Shown: one piece after another, positions 47,668 to 63,715 of the stretch
How positions within the stretch are numbered: the stretch's first letter is position 1
Layout: every line of letters begins with the position of its first letter
Assembly: GCA_943735955.1 (NCBI GenBank)
Contig: OX030960.1
Span: forward strand, 2,425,402 to 2,489,401
Source of the DNA: Piscicola geometra
Lineage: Eukaryota > Annelida > Clitellata > Hirudinida > Piscicolidae
Length of the DNA: 64,000 nucleotides
Reading direction: 5' to 3'
Notes under the pieces: model-generated
Database searches by the model: none
What the model saw: only the letters and a program-made list of their open reading frames with translations
Told to the model about the DNA's origin: nothing
Translations under genes and position numbers: made by a program

Positions 47668-48480
47668 GGACATACATTAGTGGAGGATGATACTTACAAG
47701 GCTCTTTTGACCTACACAGGTCAAGAGGATATACTGCCAGGGGATAGTAAGCTCCATCATTGAGGCAACAGGACAGGTAATGGAGAAGCAGATGGGTATG
47801 TACCTCGTAGGAGACCTATCCCGTCCTTCTGCTGAGATGCTGATGGACACTTGTTCTGCTTCTGTACATAATATTCACGCAGGTCTAGACTTCGTTTTTT
47901 TATTTCTCTATAATAACTCTATTTTCTCAAACATTTTAGTTTTTCGTTGAATTATCAACTTATTTAACTGTCTAAATGGAATCTAAACCATTCGTACAGA
48001 GAGAGCGCTTGGCATGGTGGATTTCCATATCCGAAGATCGCCAAATGTAACGATGGGGTTCATCGAGGCTAAGGTTAAAGCAAAGATAAATGGCACATTG
48101 GACTGGATAGACATGAAAGGCCAAGAAGAACAGGAAACGCTCATCTACTTTGCGATAAGGACAGCCTGAAGATCAAAGAGGATAAACTTGATGCCGACAT
48201 TATTGAAAGATGAATAGCTATTATCAGGAGAAAATGGATCAGAATATTTCAAGACTCATGAAAAATAATGGATCGGCAGCAGTTGGTATGAGGGGTCCAG
48301 GAAAGGTTGTTTTAGAAAGAACTTTGAATGGTGAGACGTAAGTGAATGAACTTTTAACACACAGGTGGATGTTAGAAGATGGAAAGATAATCACTTATTT
48401 CGGAAAAATCCAAGAGAGGAAGAGACAGAAAAAAGACTTCAAGAATGATGTGACCAAGGATTGGAATAATTTCTCATAAT
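47668..48480 (+). pseudogene. Family U, copy 3 (C-terminal exons)
   Basis: Blocks in order: DDTYKALLTYTGQ, IVSSIIEATGQVMEKQMG with MYLVGDLSRPSAEMLMDTCS and NIHAG (to a GTCTAG donor, about 47883), ERALGMVDF with GFIEAKVKAKINGTLDWIDM (47995-48170), then VVLERTLNGE, a stop, and VNELLTHRWMLEDGKIITYF (48300-48400). This shows the exon order that the array units only partly keep. Broken by several stops. No known domain recognised. Confidence 0.55.
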
Positions 48481-48514
48481 TTGTTATCATTGAATCAATC
48501 CGTTAATTCATAAT

Positions 48515-49622
48515 ACAGGCACCAGCATTCCAGTACGCTATCAAGATTGCAGATATTCAGAAGAATCCAGAAAAGTATTATGGCATTGAAGGGAGATGCA
48601 GTCCACAAAGCTCTAATATTGTATGAAAAAATTGTAAATTTATTGCTTCACATAGTAAGTTCTCTAATGGAAAGAGCAGGACATGTGATGGAGCGATAAA
48701 TGAAGAGATACATTGTAGGAGACCTGCCCTGTCCTTCTGCTGAGATGTTAATGGACACTCGCTCTGCTCCAGTCCATAACATCCATGCAGGTATAAACTC
48801 CGTGATTCACAACAAATGAGAAGAATCGCAGTTTAAAAGATACAAAATAAAGATAGAAAATAAAGATAGAAAAAAGAAAGAAAAGACGGTTACGATCATC
48901 TGATGATCCGTTATTCGTTAAAATGAACAGCAATGAATGTATTCATCCAAAAAATGCTAAATGAAGAGCTCTTGGATGGTGAGCTGATAACCCATAACTG
49001 GATATTAGAGGATGGTAAACTCAAAAAGTACTTCGGCAGAAAGAAATAAAAATAATTCGACATCAGCTACTGGATACCAGAAGCAGTGGACTTCGACCTT
49101 GCGGCAGCCAGCTTCAGCACAGACATGATTAATAGTGACATTTTATAGATTTTTGTGCTAATATTTTACTTCGTGGAGGCAATCCTAGCGTATTAGCACA
49201 CAACTGAAACACTTATTGTTTCTTTCAATGTTTTTCATAATAAAAACAAATAAACCTATCTTTCGAATTAAAATCACTTAATAAAACGTATATTCTAATC
49301 TTCAAATCTATGAAGTATAGTATAATGCAGTTAAGCCGCATACTCGACGCGCTGCAACGTGCCTCACTTTTTCATGAGACCTCTAATGTTTTAATCTTCG
49401 TTTAGGAATATTTAGTTTTTTTATAATTCTTTTTCCGAAAATAGTAATTAAATCTCTGAAAAGTGAAAATAAAAAATCCGTGCAAGTACCAAGTTATACC
49501 TCTGAATATATAGAAGCTCCTGCATTTCACGCAATAGTCTAAATATAAAAGAATACTATATTAGATAAATTAGTACATAAATTGCCACTTCCTGAGCGCA
49601 CACCTTATCTTTTCAAATTTCT
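48515..49622 (+). pseudogene. Family U, copy 4, array-like
   Basis: After a CAG, APAFQYAIKIADIQKNPEKY, then IVSSLMERAGHVMER, a stop and MKRYIVGDLPCPSAEMLMDT. From 48739 it is nearly identical to the array's U segment, but the ERALGMVD exon is deleted (join at about 48818). The copy stops at 49622, where PLE sequence starts. It is the closest single-copy parent of the array's U half in this window. Confidence 0.6.
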
Positions 49623-50752
49623 AAAACACACATCAAACCAACAAATTCGTTCTCACTCCTTCACAAACAGTCAAACCACCCCCCACACATTTTCAAAAGT
49701 ATATACAACCACACACCGCGGAAGAGGAAGGGGAAACCGCACCTTCCACAACCCGAATTACAACTCGCACACCACGAGTATAAATAGCAACAACACACAC
49801 AACACACTGACTTCCACAGACTCAGACACGAGTGAGGAAGAGGTAAACCACAACAACGAAATAAAAGAAAAAATCACAAGCCTGCTGAAGAGCCTACACC
49901 AGCCTACACCAGCTCGAAAGCTTCAAAAATATAGAAACCAAAATGAGCTTCGAGAGAAGTCTCGAAAGAGTTGGATCATCAATCCGCATAGCGAAAATGA
50001 AAAGGACGACCGAATTCGACAAAATAATCACGGAAGAGTTTGAATCCTTCCGCATTAACCTGAGATGCAAGATAGTGGAAACCCACATTAAAAAATCGAT
50101 CCTGAAACTGAAGAACCAACCACTACCAACATTAAAAAAGGAAATCCACATTGCCCGTAAGACAAATAAAAAATGGAAAAGCAATCTGGAGGACGACCTA
50201 ATGAACCTTATCAAGGAAACACTAGGCACACAGGAGACAACAATAACACCAACCACAACTACAGCGACAGTAACACCAACCACAACTACAGCAACAACGA
50301 CCTTAACATGTACAACAACACTAACAACAACATCATCAACAACAACTATAACGACAACAACAATAACAATTCCAACACACACAACGACAACAAACAAACC
50401 AATAACCATGGACAAAGGCTTGGACAACTTAAACACAAAACTGAATAAACTAATCGAAATAATGGCAGACATACAAACGAAAAACGCCAATCTAGAGTCA
50501 CAAATAACAATAATCAAGAACACAAACACACCAAAAACAAGTCAGCCAACCGAAGACTTAATACCCGAGACACCATCGGCAAGCCAAGAACATAACATCG
50601 TACCAACACCGAGGGGAAAACAACCCAGGAAAAACACGCTAAAATTACAAAAAGACGTAATAGAAGCGGTGATGGACACCAACATCAACGCGATAATACG
50701 AGAAGCAACTGGCCAACAGCCAAAACCACAATGCGCTAACCCGATAATGTAG
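49623..50752 (+). pseudogene. PLE tail plus PLE-C ORF1
   Basis: 49623-49710 reads KTHIKPTNSF and HPPHIFKS in shifted frames, as in the PLE-B tail at 22800. An Arg/Asn-rich segment follows (RGRGRGNRTFHNPNYNS), then from ATG 49943 an 810-base frame (FDKIITEEFESFRINLRCKI, LKLKNQPLPTLKKEIHIARK), a Thr-rich linker, a coiled-coil-like LDNLNTKLNKLIEIM and a basic end with stop at 50752. It resembles the ORF upstream of RT in PLEs but carries no motif I can name. A frameshift near 49940-50040 separates the two parts. Confidence 0.5.
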
Positions 50753-50950
50753 AAATACGAACTATAAAAATATTCTTTTGATTGACTCTATTTACCAATT
50801 CCATTGACTGAATATTACTGACATGTTTTAACCATTCTCATGTTTCAATGGTTGTTGTATTAAACACACATTTTATGTTACAAAAACGTTACTTAAATAA
50901 AAATGATAAATTCTCTCTTCCAATAAAATACTTACCAAATAACAAAAAAT
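50753..50950 (+). other. AT-rich spacer before PLE-A copy 2
   Basis: Non-repeated in this window, AT-rich, no coding signal. Ends where similarity to 25837 begins. Confidence 0.4.
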
Positions 50951-51411
50951 AAGAATAAAAACACTCGTATTCACACAAAGATACAAAAAATATATACATA
51001 TAAAAGTATAGAGAACAGTCAGTTTATGTATAGATATATACATACATACAAAAACTAAACACAAACAGTCGCTAAATAACACAAGAAATCCTCCCGAAAA
51101 ACCAATAACACCCTCAATAGAGAAGTGTTATACGGCAGAAGAGGAATTAGAGTTAAACACCCCAATCAGATCCGAGTACATAAGCCGGAAAGCACTACTT
51201 GTAGTCTCGAAAGAGGCTACAACAACACAAACCTAACCCCACCACTAACCCTAACCCAAACGCTAACCCCACACCCACCCCTAACCACATCCTTTGTGAC
51301 AATACAATCAACCTTCTTAATGAAATAACTCCGATTTGGAATCTCTCCCGTGCACAAAATCTTAAGTGGCACAATAATCTGTTAGAGATTCTCACAGAAA
51401 AAATCACTAGG

Positions 51412-52240
51412 ATGAATCCAAAAGCAGCAGAAGACACGAACACGGAGACGGACCCGGAAAATCTAAAAGGACAGCTTCTTACCTTAAACAAAAAACTTGA
51501 AGAAGCCCTTAAACAGATAGAGACTCTCAACAAACCAACAATAGACACGAACAGAAAGACGAACGACACCACGACTAACAATACCACTACTATCAACACA
51601 CAAGACACAGTAACGGATAAACTGTGTAACATCGCCATGGAATTAAACGAGATTAACACATATCTCATAACCTACTCCAACACTGATGTCCACGATCTAA
51701 CACTGGAACAGATAGATCAAACCAAAACAGAAAAGACAAACAAACTAAAAGAAATAGATAATGACCTCAAAAACCTGAAAGACATCTCAACCCCAGAAAA
51801 AAAGAGAATCTCAAAACTTAGAGTGAGAATTATGGACCTGAATGAGAAGTATGAGGACGCACATAGCGTACTAATAACCTGGAAAGAAATTGACGACTCA
51901 CCCACAACATCCCCGACTAAAGCAGGGAGATCCAACAAAACACCACCTTCACCCCCACCAACAAATGAACCAACCCCCAACCCTAACCCTAACCCTAACC
52001 CTAACCCTAACCCGGACCCTACCCCCAACCCGAGCCCTAACCCTACCCCTAACCCTAGCCTAACCCGACCCCTAACCCCACCCCTAACCCCACCCCTAAC
52101 CCCACCCCTAACCCCAACCCTAACCCGAACCCGACCCCTAACCCCACCAATAACTCCACCAATAACCACACGGAAACTACCACCTCCTCCATAAAAACAA
52201 GAGGGAGGAAACAAACCACCAGCACAGCAAAAAACTAAAA
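51412..52240 (+). pseudogene. PLE-A ORF1, copy 2, frame altered in the hexamer tract
   Basis: Identical in layout to 26298-27122 (MNPKAAEDTN start, coiled coil, P-N-P repeats). Within the hexamers, near 52053, an irregular CCTAGCCTAA shifts the frame so the protein ends in P-L-T-P repeats and PPPP (stop at 52192-52194). The original GRKQTTSTAKN end is still present in another frame, preceded by a roughly 25-base insertion. Confidence 0.6.
51960..52160 (+). repeat. Telomere-like hexamer array in ORF1, copy 2
   Basis: CCCTAA-derived hexamers as in 26863-27060, but with different numbers and order of variants, including a block of CACCCCTAACCC units. Confidence 0.85.
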
Positions 52241-52279
52241 ACAGAGTCTACGAAGCCAGCATATATCAACTTATCTAAC

Positions 52280-54314
<2,035 letters not shown>

Positions 54315-54329
54315 GACATCGAATACAGA

Positions 54330-54505
54330 TCCTCCCAAAATAAAAACAATAAAAGCATACTACACAGGAAGGAGCCTCATCAGGCAACTGATGTAAAGAA
54401 TTGCCGAAATCCCTGCTATTTCCACATCTAAATACGAGCCGGAAAGCTTCATGCATCACTAGATGCACAACCCCACAAACTATAACCCTAACATAACCTT
54501 AACAC
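54330..54505 (+). mobile_element. PLE leader with telomere-like end
   Basis: TACGAGCCGGAAAGC parallels ACATAAGCCGGAAAGC of the PLE-A leader. It also contains a GGCAA/TTGCC stem (about 54383-54405) and ends in ACCCTAACATAACC (about 54484). Confidence 0.5.
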
Positions 54506-54778
54506 GATCGTAAATCGATAACTAAATTTAACTAAATTAAATTAAATCGCTTTAACATAACAACAAAATACTTAAACCTTCAATCGATAACTACAATAAA
54601 CCTTAAATAAATAAATAAAATAAAATAAAAGAAAATAATAAATAAAGAAGAAGCAGAAACAGGGCGGAGGAGGAAGACAAGAAGAAGAAATCAAATTACC
54701 AATACCAGCACAACCGCAAACACACATACACACCCGAAACCCCATACCAACATATGAACCCCCGAAAAAACCCCTAAT
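54506..54778 (+). other. A-rich spacer in PLE
   Basis: Purine/A-rich leader continuation before the next ORF; no motif seen. Confidence 0.4.
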
Positions 54779-55399
54779 ATGGCAGACACCCTCATACCAC
54801 AAAGGAAGCCAAAGACTCCTACACAATACAACGGGAAATACTACCAACAATACCACATTAAGAACCACTACATAAACCACAACAAGAACATTAAAGCACC
54901 ACACAAACAAACACAACCCAACAACACTCATAATAAAACAATAAATAAAGAAATAAACAACCAAAAGGACCCCAAAGAAAAGTTAAAAAACAAATTAACA
55001 AACATCTTAAGAAACATACATGAGTTAACAACTATAAAAACACAAAAATCGAAACCACATACGAAAATAACACAAACACACTAACAACCCACAACAACAA
55101 ATACAACAAACACCTCACGAATGACATAAATGAAGAGAAAGAAACCCTTGAAAGAAACATTAAAACAAAAATGATCAATCTACAAAAAGATTACATAAAT
55201 AAAAAAACAAAGAAACTTATCGAAACACCAACACAGAAAATTAATAAAATTAGTAAAAAAAATCATAGAAGAGAATAAATGGGATCCTAGAATCATGAAA
55301 AAACTAATTAAATACATCAACAACAATAAACCCAATACAAACGTCGAAAAAGACGAAACACCAATTGAAGACAACAAACACAATAAACACGACAGACAC

Positions 55400-55510
55400 T
55401 GATAACACACCAAACACAGAAAACACAACCAACATTAGTAACACAGAAAACATAACAAACAACACTAATAACACACCAAACACGGAAAACACAACATAAC
55501 TAACACAACA
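55400..55510 (+). repeat. ACACCAAACACGGAAAAC-type short tandem repeat
   Basis: Repeated N-T-P-N-T-E-N-T-T coding units, about 60 bases apart, in the PLE-C-like ORF. Confidence 0.6.
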
Positions 55511-55714
55511 AACATGACAAACAACACCGATGAAACCACATACACAAGACAACATCACACAAAATACTATGGAATCTACGAGAAAGTAAAAACAGTCATA
55601 GAAGAACTAAAAATAGAAATAAAAAAACACCACGCCCTAAAAGAAGAAATAAGATTAATAACTGAACAAGCAGAACAAACCAACAACTACAAATACAACA
55701 GAAAATACAGAAAC

Positions 55715-55975
55715 TAATACGGAAACACATACCGAAACAAATATTGAAACAAACAATGAAACAAATACCACAACAAACACTATAATAACACCGAGACAAA
55801 CACCGAAACAAACACCGAAATAAACACCGAGACTAATACCGAAACGGAAACAAACACCGAAATAAACACGGAAACAAACACCGAAACAAACACCGAGACT
55901 AATACCGAAACGGAAACAAACACCGAGACTAATACCGAAAAGGAAACAAACACCGAAACAACAATTATAAGAACA
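55715..55975 (+). repeat. ACCGAAACAAAC minisatellite (T-E-T-N coding)
   Basis: About 20 copies of 12-base ACCGAAACAAAC / ACCGAGACTAAT variants, mostly multiples of three so that one frame reads T-E-T-N repeats. It ends in TTIIRTIEETTTTEKS. Confidence 0.85.
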
Positions 55976-56039
55976 ATTGAGGAAACAACAACAACAGAGA
56001 AATCTACACCAATTCAATAATCCAAAAAATAACAAAGCA

Positions 56040-56192
56040 CTTTTTCGCAGCGTTTCCTATGACAACAAGCACCCTTCTGTCTAGACCTATCACTCACTCC
56101 ACCAAAATCACCTCCGAACAACAAGACATCAACATGACGATCATACGCCGATGCATTACCAACCTAGTGGACAGATGTACAAGCGAAAAAAA
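56040..56192 (+). pseudogene. PLE-B 5' fragment
   Basis: TIIRRCITNLVDRCTSEKNV (about 56137-56196) matches IIRRCITNLVDRRKSEKNL at 24990. It is cut directly at the start of family U copy 5. Confidence 0.55.
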
Positions 56193-56605
56193 CGTGAGCA
56201 TATGTATCATTGCGATACAGCTACCGTAGCTCACGATGCCACCACTGTAGGCAAGCACATAATGTATATTTATTTAAGTTTTAATACTAATAATGAAAAT
56301 AAAAATATTTCTTTATCTGATAATTATGCTCATAATTTCAAACTGTGGCCCAAGTGCGATCTAACTTTCTTTCAAAAATCGGGTTCATCAGCTTTTGGTT
56401 GATGAGCTGCAGATTGATTTACTGCACCTTTCATGAAATGTGCATCCCTTAGATGCTATTGATGATTGAAATGATTTGTATATTGATTTATAAATGTCTG
56501 TGAGTTATTGAATATTTCTTTCTTTCTCAGGCACAGCTTCAAAGGTGAACCAGGAGCATTCAGGGACTATCTAACAGCAAATAAAGTCGTTTCAAGAAGC
56601 ATTGA
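56193..56605 (+). pseudogene. Family U fragment, copy 5
   Basis: Near-identical to 18530-18890 over the GTGAGCATATGTATCATTG start and LLVDELQIDLLHLS block. After an intron-like gap and CAG (about 56530) it adds HSFKGEPGAFRDYLTANKVV. This supplies the exon that follows HPLDAIAD. Confidence 0.55.
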
Positions 56606-56895
56606 TTAATTTCTTATCTTATCGCTTATTAATATATTTAGTATATTTTTTGGTTTTAAACCTATTTTTTCAAAAATAGTAATTAAAATAAAAAAGTAGA
56701 AATAAAAAATCCGTGCAACTATAGTATAGAGGGTTCTAACAGCAAATAAAGTCGTTTCAAGAAGCATTGATTAATTTCTTATCTTATCGCTTATTAATAT
56801 ATTTTGTATATTTTTTTTAAACCTATTTTTTCAAAAATAGTAATTAAAATAAAAAGTAGAAATAAAAAATCCGTGCAACTATAGTATAGAGGGTC
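56571..56895 (+). repeat. 165-bp tandem duplication
   Basis: CTAACAGCAAATAAAGTCG to AACTATAGTATAGAGGGT is present twice in a row (from 56571 and 56736) with a few indels. Confidence 0.9.
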
Positions 56896-57847
56896 CTACA
56901 TTTCGCGCAATAGACTAAATTATAAAATACTATATTCAGTACATAAATTACCAGTCCTTAAAGAGCGCACATTTGATCTTTTAAAATTGCTTTTCTATGT
57001 TCATTAATGTTATAAGAAAATATGTACAAATTCAAATTTTTGGATTAATTTTAACGTATTTTGAATTATTGTTGAAAGGTTTAATACAATACTATAATTT
57101 TATTATATATAGAATTTTTTATAAATTTAGGGAATGAGTGTGTATTTATAATTTTTAAGTAATATTTCATTGAATGGCATTTATTATGGGAGGCGTTTCA
57201 TTCGAAACAATAGAAATTTGTCTATTTGAAAACTACAAATATTTAAAAAGGCGAGCACGCTTCGGGCATGCTTGTTCATAATATCGCTTAAATATCAATA
57301 ATTCCAGAATAAAATATTAGTATTAGTATTATACAAAGTAGACTTACTTGAATTAGAATATGTGCTGCCATTTCTTGCAAACACGACATCAGGCTCTTCC
57401 TCTAATAGTCTCGCAATGCTAAAACTAACTTTATTCTGTAAAAGTTATAACAAAGAATTTGTTCTTTATATATAGAAGCTCCTGTATTTCGCGCCATATA
57501 GACTAAATTATAAAAGATTGAGTACGCGATATACATAAATTGACACTTCATTATCTTTGCCTTTCTATGTTCATTAATGTTATAGGAAAATATATATAAA
57601 CGATATAAATATACGAACGCTCTAGAAAGAGCGCTTTAGAAATCTATTTGATTGATTGATTGACAAACGCATTCAAATACATTTTATTACAACCATGAAG
57701 TCGCTTTAATTAGTTTATATGGAGAAGTGCAAAACTATTTTTTGAACACTTTTTATTCCGGTAAAATCAACTATATGCGTATTCTGTCATAAATAGAAGA
57801 ATCTGACTTTTATTCTTAATAATCTTTGTTATATGTTACTTCTTTTA
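56896..57847 (+). repeat. Diverged copies of the family-U noncoding tail
   Basis: 57000-57220 matches the array tail through GGAGGCGTTTCATTCGAAAC. 57220-57300 matches 44927-45010. 57465-57610 is another TATATAGAAGCTCCTG copy, and 57610-57660 holds a GAGCGCTTTAGAAATC plus TGATTGATTGA repeat end. Confidence 0.65.
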
Positions 57848-58525
57848 GCTAAAAAGATCAACTGGTATCACTTGGAAAGTATTCTATGCGTAATCGTCCA
57901 TTCTTTCTACTACCGATTGTTTATTATGAAAAATAAAATGAAAACCTAACAACATGAGACAAATGCTAATTTCAACTTTTAAATAGCTATATCTTATAAT
58001 CGCTTAATAATATATTTAGTATATATTTTTGTTTTAAACTCCGAAAATAGTAATAAAAACTCTGAAGTTAAAATAAGAAGAAAAAGTTGAAATAAAAAAT
58101 CCGTGCAACTATAGTTATACCTCAGAATACATAAAAGCACCTGCATTTCGCGCATTAGACTAAATTATAAAAGAATACTATATTTAGTGCATAAATTGCC
58201 ACTTCATTAAAGAGCACCCATTTGGTATTTTTAAATTGCCTGTTCATTAATGTTATAAGAATATATATATAAAAAATTTGGATTAATTTTAACTTTTTTT
58301 GAATTAATGTTGAAAAGTTTAATACAATACTATAATTATATGATATACATAATTTTTTAGAAATTTATGGAATGAGTATTTATTATTTTTGATTAATATT
58401 TCATTAAATGACATTTATTATTGGAAGCGTTTCAATAGAAATAGAAGCTATCAGCGAGATCGACACTGAAATGAGTGATGGCCAAGAAGAATATAATTAT
58501 TGATAATGATGATCATATCAAATAG
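57848..58525 (+). repeat. Acidic-tail exon, copy 3, split by a tail-module insertion
   Basis: The start (CTAAAAAGATCAACTGG) is at 57848 and the end (TATCAGCGAGATCGACACTG onward) at 58449. Between them about 490 bases of the family-U tail module (58000-58445) have been added. The last codon is altered so that the usual stop after EEYN is TAT. Confidence 0.6.
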
Positions 58526-58940
58526 TGTATTCCAAGTCAAGGGGATACAGATTACCATGCCTATGAAGCTTTCCAGTTACTCATTCAGGACATTGAAAAC
58601 ATTTTTGAGTGAAAAAAAAAACTGAAATGCGTAATTATGAAAAGTAGAGTTGGTAAAAAAATGTCTTCGTTAATCGGTGTTCTTATTATTTCTGGTGTTC
58701 ATAAACGAATCAATCACTGAAATTTTGTATAAATGTTGGTCAAGAAACCGGTTTGTTGTTATGTCTTAAAGAATCAAGTGCCCATTCAGTAAAATTAAAT
58801 TTTTAAATTTCATTGAAACAATTAATCAATTTTTCATTTATTTTACTATCAAATCTACTGCTTTAATTAGTTCATATGGACACAGATAAGTTCAAAACTA
58901 TTTTTTTAAACTTTTTATTCCGGTAAAACCAACTATCTCA
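58526..58940 (+). repeat. Dispersed noncoding repeat
   Basis: Same sequence as 45760-46140 (CAAGTCAAGGGGATACA to TTTTTATTCCGGTAAAACC). Ends abruptly at the AGT array. Confidence 0.65.
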
Positions 58941-60940
<2,000 letters not shown>

Positions 60941-61463
60941 TTTAAAAAATTATTTTTTTTTGAAATATCTATGTTCTGTGTTGATTAGGGTTATTACTTT
61001 TTAAATTTTCTCAAATAATTATTTTTCTGTATTATATGTCGATGAACATTAGCTTGAAATAAATGAAAATAAGTTTTATTCTGTATAATTTATAAAAAAA
61101 GTCTCTTATACACAACATCTTTGAAATAGTAGGTAAGGATTAATTAAGATTATGACTTTTTAACTTTTTCCTGTGTAATATATCGATAAAACTTTGCTTA
61201 ATAGGGATTAAAGTAAATTTTATTTTAATAAATTCTCAAAAATGATCCCCGCCACACAAAATGCTCATTTATTGATCTTTGGTTAGCAGCTGCCATTTTG
61301 GCAGCTGCTCAAATAAATTTGTAGAATAAACGGTTTTGGGTATAATATATTAAAATTTTAGAATCTTAAGTCTAAATAAAAATTACATTTAATTAATTAG
61401 AATGTTTTTTGTGCGAATGTTGGTTGTTTTGAATCTGTCGAGGAATGGCCGCAGCAGACCAAG
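60941..61463. other. AT-rich intergenic stretch
   Basis: No gene recognised. Contains an imperfect inverted repeat GGTTAGCAGCTGCC / GGCAGCTGC near 61281-61312. Confidence 0.45.
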
Positions 61464-61628
61464 ATGGCCGCAGGGAATCAAGTGAGCTGCGATATAAAGG
61501 AAAACTCCTTCCATAGCAGCAGCAGTTCCAGTGCTGGCAAGGACTTCTCCTTCACCCACATCGCAGTCTCGGCACCAGTGGCAAGACAGAAAATTGACGA
61601 GAATGATGATTGTGTTTTATGGTTTTGA
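61464..61628 (+). CDS. Possible small ORF, 54 residues
   Basis: ATG at 61464 in a good context (AAGATGG) opens MAAGNQVSCDIKENSFHSSS, then a short serine run, GKDFSFTHIAVSAPVARQ and an acidic KIDENDDCVLWF end with TGA. Its composition is unlike the AT-rich surroundings, which is the only support. No known domain; could be a chance ORF or a retrocopy exon. Confidence 0.22.
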   Translation: MAAGNQVSCDIKENSFHSSSSSSAGKDFSFTHIAVSAPVARQKIDENDDCVLWF

Positions 61629-61746
61629 CTCAAAAACTTTTGAGAATGATGTGGTGATGATTGTGCTGTTGTATGAGTGTACTGTAGTGATGATTGAATT
61701 TTTTTGGTGGTGATAGTGATTTTTTGGCGATGATTATCATGATGGT

Positions 61747-61916
61747 GTGGGTGAGGTTGGATTATTGAAGTTGATTTTTTTATATATTTAAATTGATATA
61801 TATACATATATTGGTAGTGGTCTAAAAACCGTTTTATTTAACAAATTTATTTGAAGAGCGCTTTTGTTCACTTAGTAAAGAGCGCTATACAAATCTTTAG
61901 TGATTGATTGATTTAT
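61747..61916 (+). mobile_element. Short interspersed repeat ending in (TGAT)n, copy 2
   Basis: Same sequence as 11652-11834: GTGAGGTTGGATTATTGAAG start, GAGCGCTATACAAATC end and TGATTGAT tail. Confidence 0.65.
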
Positions 61917-62984
61917 TCAAAATATTTTAAATAGTATGTAAGGCTTATTATACTATTTCAAAGATTTCGTTTAGTGGGAGACTTTTTTTACGAATTAATT
62001 AGATAAAAACTCATTTCCATTACTTTTGAGCAAATCTTCATCGATTAATGCCACAGGAAATTAATAGTTTAACAAAAATTTTTACATTTATAACTTTAAA
62101 CATGTCTTTATAATAAATTTGAACCTATAGTTTATGGACTAACTTTTTCTACAAGAAAATTGAATTAAAAATAGATTCATAACTTTTTTTAAAATTATTC
62201 ATCGATATATGACTCGGGAATATGAGGTTTCGTGAGATATAGCCTATATAGGCCTAAAGGCCATCCAAAGAAAATATTGTTGTCTTATGGCATATGGAAA
62301 CCCCCATTACCCCCCCCCCCCACCACCCCCACAAAAAAACTCATTGATATTTGAAAAGTTGCGAGACTCTTTGAGTTGGTCTCGGGTTGAGCCACTGACT
62401 GAGGTGACCCCTTGAAAGACAGAAAAAGACCACCTGTTAGACAAAAAACATTCTAATCAATAAAATTTCATTATTATTTAAATTTAATGTTTTAACATTT
62501 TAAAATATTATACACAAAACTGTGTATTCTGAAAATGTATCGGATGGTATAAGCGACTGCCATCTTGGGAAAAAATGTAGTAGTTAATCTTCACGCTTAC
62601 GAAAATTTATAAACTACAACACAGACAATTGAACAATTATTGATATTTATATCAACACATTAATTTAAAATAAACAATTAGTAATTGAAATAGTTCAACA
62701 TCAAACAATTCCATTTCTAAAAAAAAATATTTGAGAGGCTCAGCTAATGGTGGGCTTGAGCTCACTAATCGGGGAGGCTCGAGCCCTTACAGCCCCTTCA
62801 AGCTCCATGGAGTAAGCGCCTATGGAAACTAATAGATTGACGTGAATATAAACCCAAAATTCTAATTTCTACTACCATGTGAACATGCTATGAGAACATA
62901 TGGTTCCTATATGGGCTAAATGGGCTAGGAGTTATCTATATAAATCGTATTTAAAAAAATAAAATTTTATGGTCTGTATTATTC
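61917..62984. other. AT-rich stretch, no gene
   Basis: No coding signal. Holds a poly-C run (about 62306-62330) and an unassigned GC-richer patch with GGGCTTGAGCTC and GCTCGAGCCC near 62752-62785. Confidence 0.45.
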
Positions 62985-63205
62985 ACAGCCTGACAGACGC
63001 AGGCCATGTTACAATGGTTTTGAGAACCATGGTTTTTATGCGCCAGAGACGCCACTCCACACGACGTACACATCTCTCTTTGCATACGTCGCAAACACCG
63101 CATCATATACACTAGGGATATGATAGTTCACGGTTGCTTATCAAGGATTCGAACAGACAACCTTTTAGTCGCAAGTCCGACGTCTACCATCTAAGCCATC
63201 CCCGC
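62985..63205 (-). mobile_element. tRNA-derived SINE, most complete copy
   Basis: On the minus strand: tRNA-like head GCGGGGATGGCTTAGATGG with A box (63181-63198), B box GTTCGAATCC (63145-63154), then the body shared with 60625 and 46515, and a tail AACATGGCCTGCGTCTGTCA. The head supplies an internal RNA polymerase III promoter. It shows what the AGT arrays replaced in the other two copies. Confidence 0.8.
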
Positions 63206-63676
63206 TACCCATGCCGCCAATGGCTTTAATGAATCTAAGAACTATTAGTAAAATAACCCAGAGCTAAGAAGATTAAGAAAAGTTTTCTTTCATAGTCTTT
63301 CAACTTAAAGTTTTAACTAATTGGTATTTTTCAAATAAATATTTTTAAATGTATACTTTTTTCATTTAAAATAAAAACCACAAGATATTTTTTATAAAGA
63401 AACACCAGTAGGCCTTCTTAATTTATATCAAGCGTTGATAATCTAATTTATTCCTAGCTCTGGAATCGCACGTAACATTAATGGATTTATAACGCGTACC
63501 ATATAAATATTTTCCGATTTAATATACATGTATAAAAGGTTTATATCTTTGTGTTATAGAAAAACTTATTAATCAAATTTTCAATGAATTATTTTCTAAA
63601 CACGCGGTTATTTCATGAAATAGTTTTACGAGTTCGTACTTTAGCATGAATAAATGGTTTCAAGGTTGCATTAGTG

Positions 63677-63682
63677 TATAAA
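63677..63682 (+). promoter_or_regulatory. TATA box for serpin gene
   Basis: TATAAA (TGTATAAAGG) lies 39 bases before the predicted ATG, leaving room for a very short 5' untranslated region. Confidence 0.5.
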
Positions 63683-63715
63683 GGCTCGAGCCGTAGATTC
63701 AAACTGACCTGAGAA

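Larger units (their letters stand above)
54779..55990 (+). pseudogene. PLE-C-like ORF1, decayed
   Basis: ATG 54779 opens MADTLIPQRKPKTPTQYNGK and an Asn/Lys-rich stretch (KEKLKNKLTNILRNIHEL), ending at 55084. Shifted frames continue with LTNDINEEKETLERNIKTKM, KLIETPTQKINKISKK and ENKWDPRIMKKLIKYINNN. The layout parallels 49943-50752. Its end is built from T-E-T-N repeats. No RT follows; the element is cut near 56000. Confidence 0.45.

Noticed and set aside
63120..63205. Functional tRNA gene
   Set aside because: A and B boxes are present, but the anticodon and acceptor stems do not pair properly and the same body follows in three copies, so it is a SINE head.
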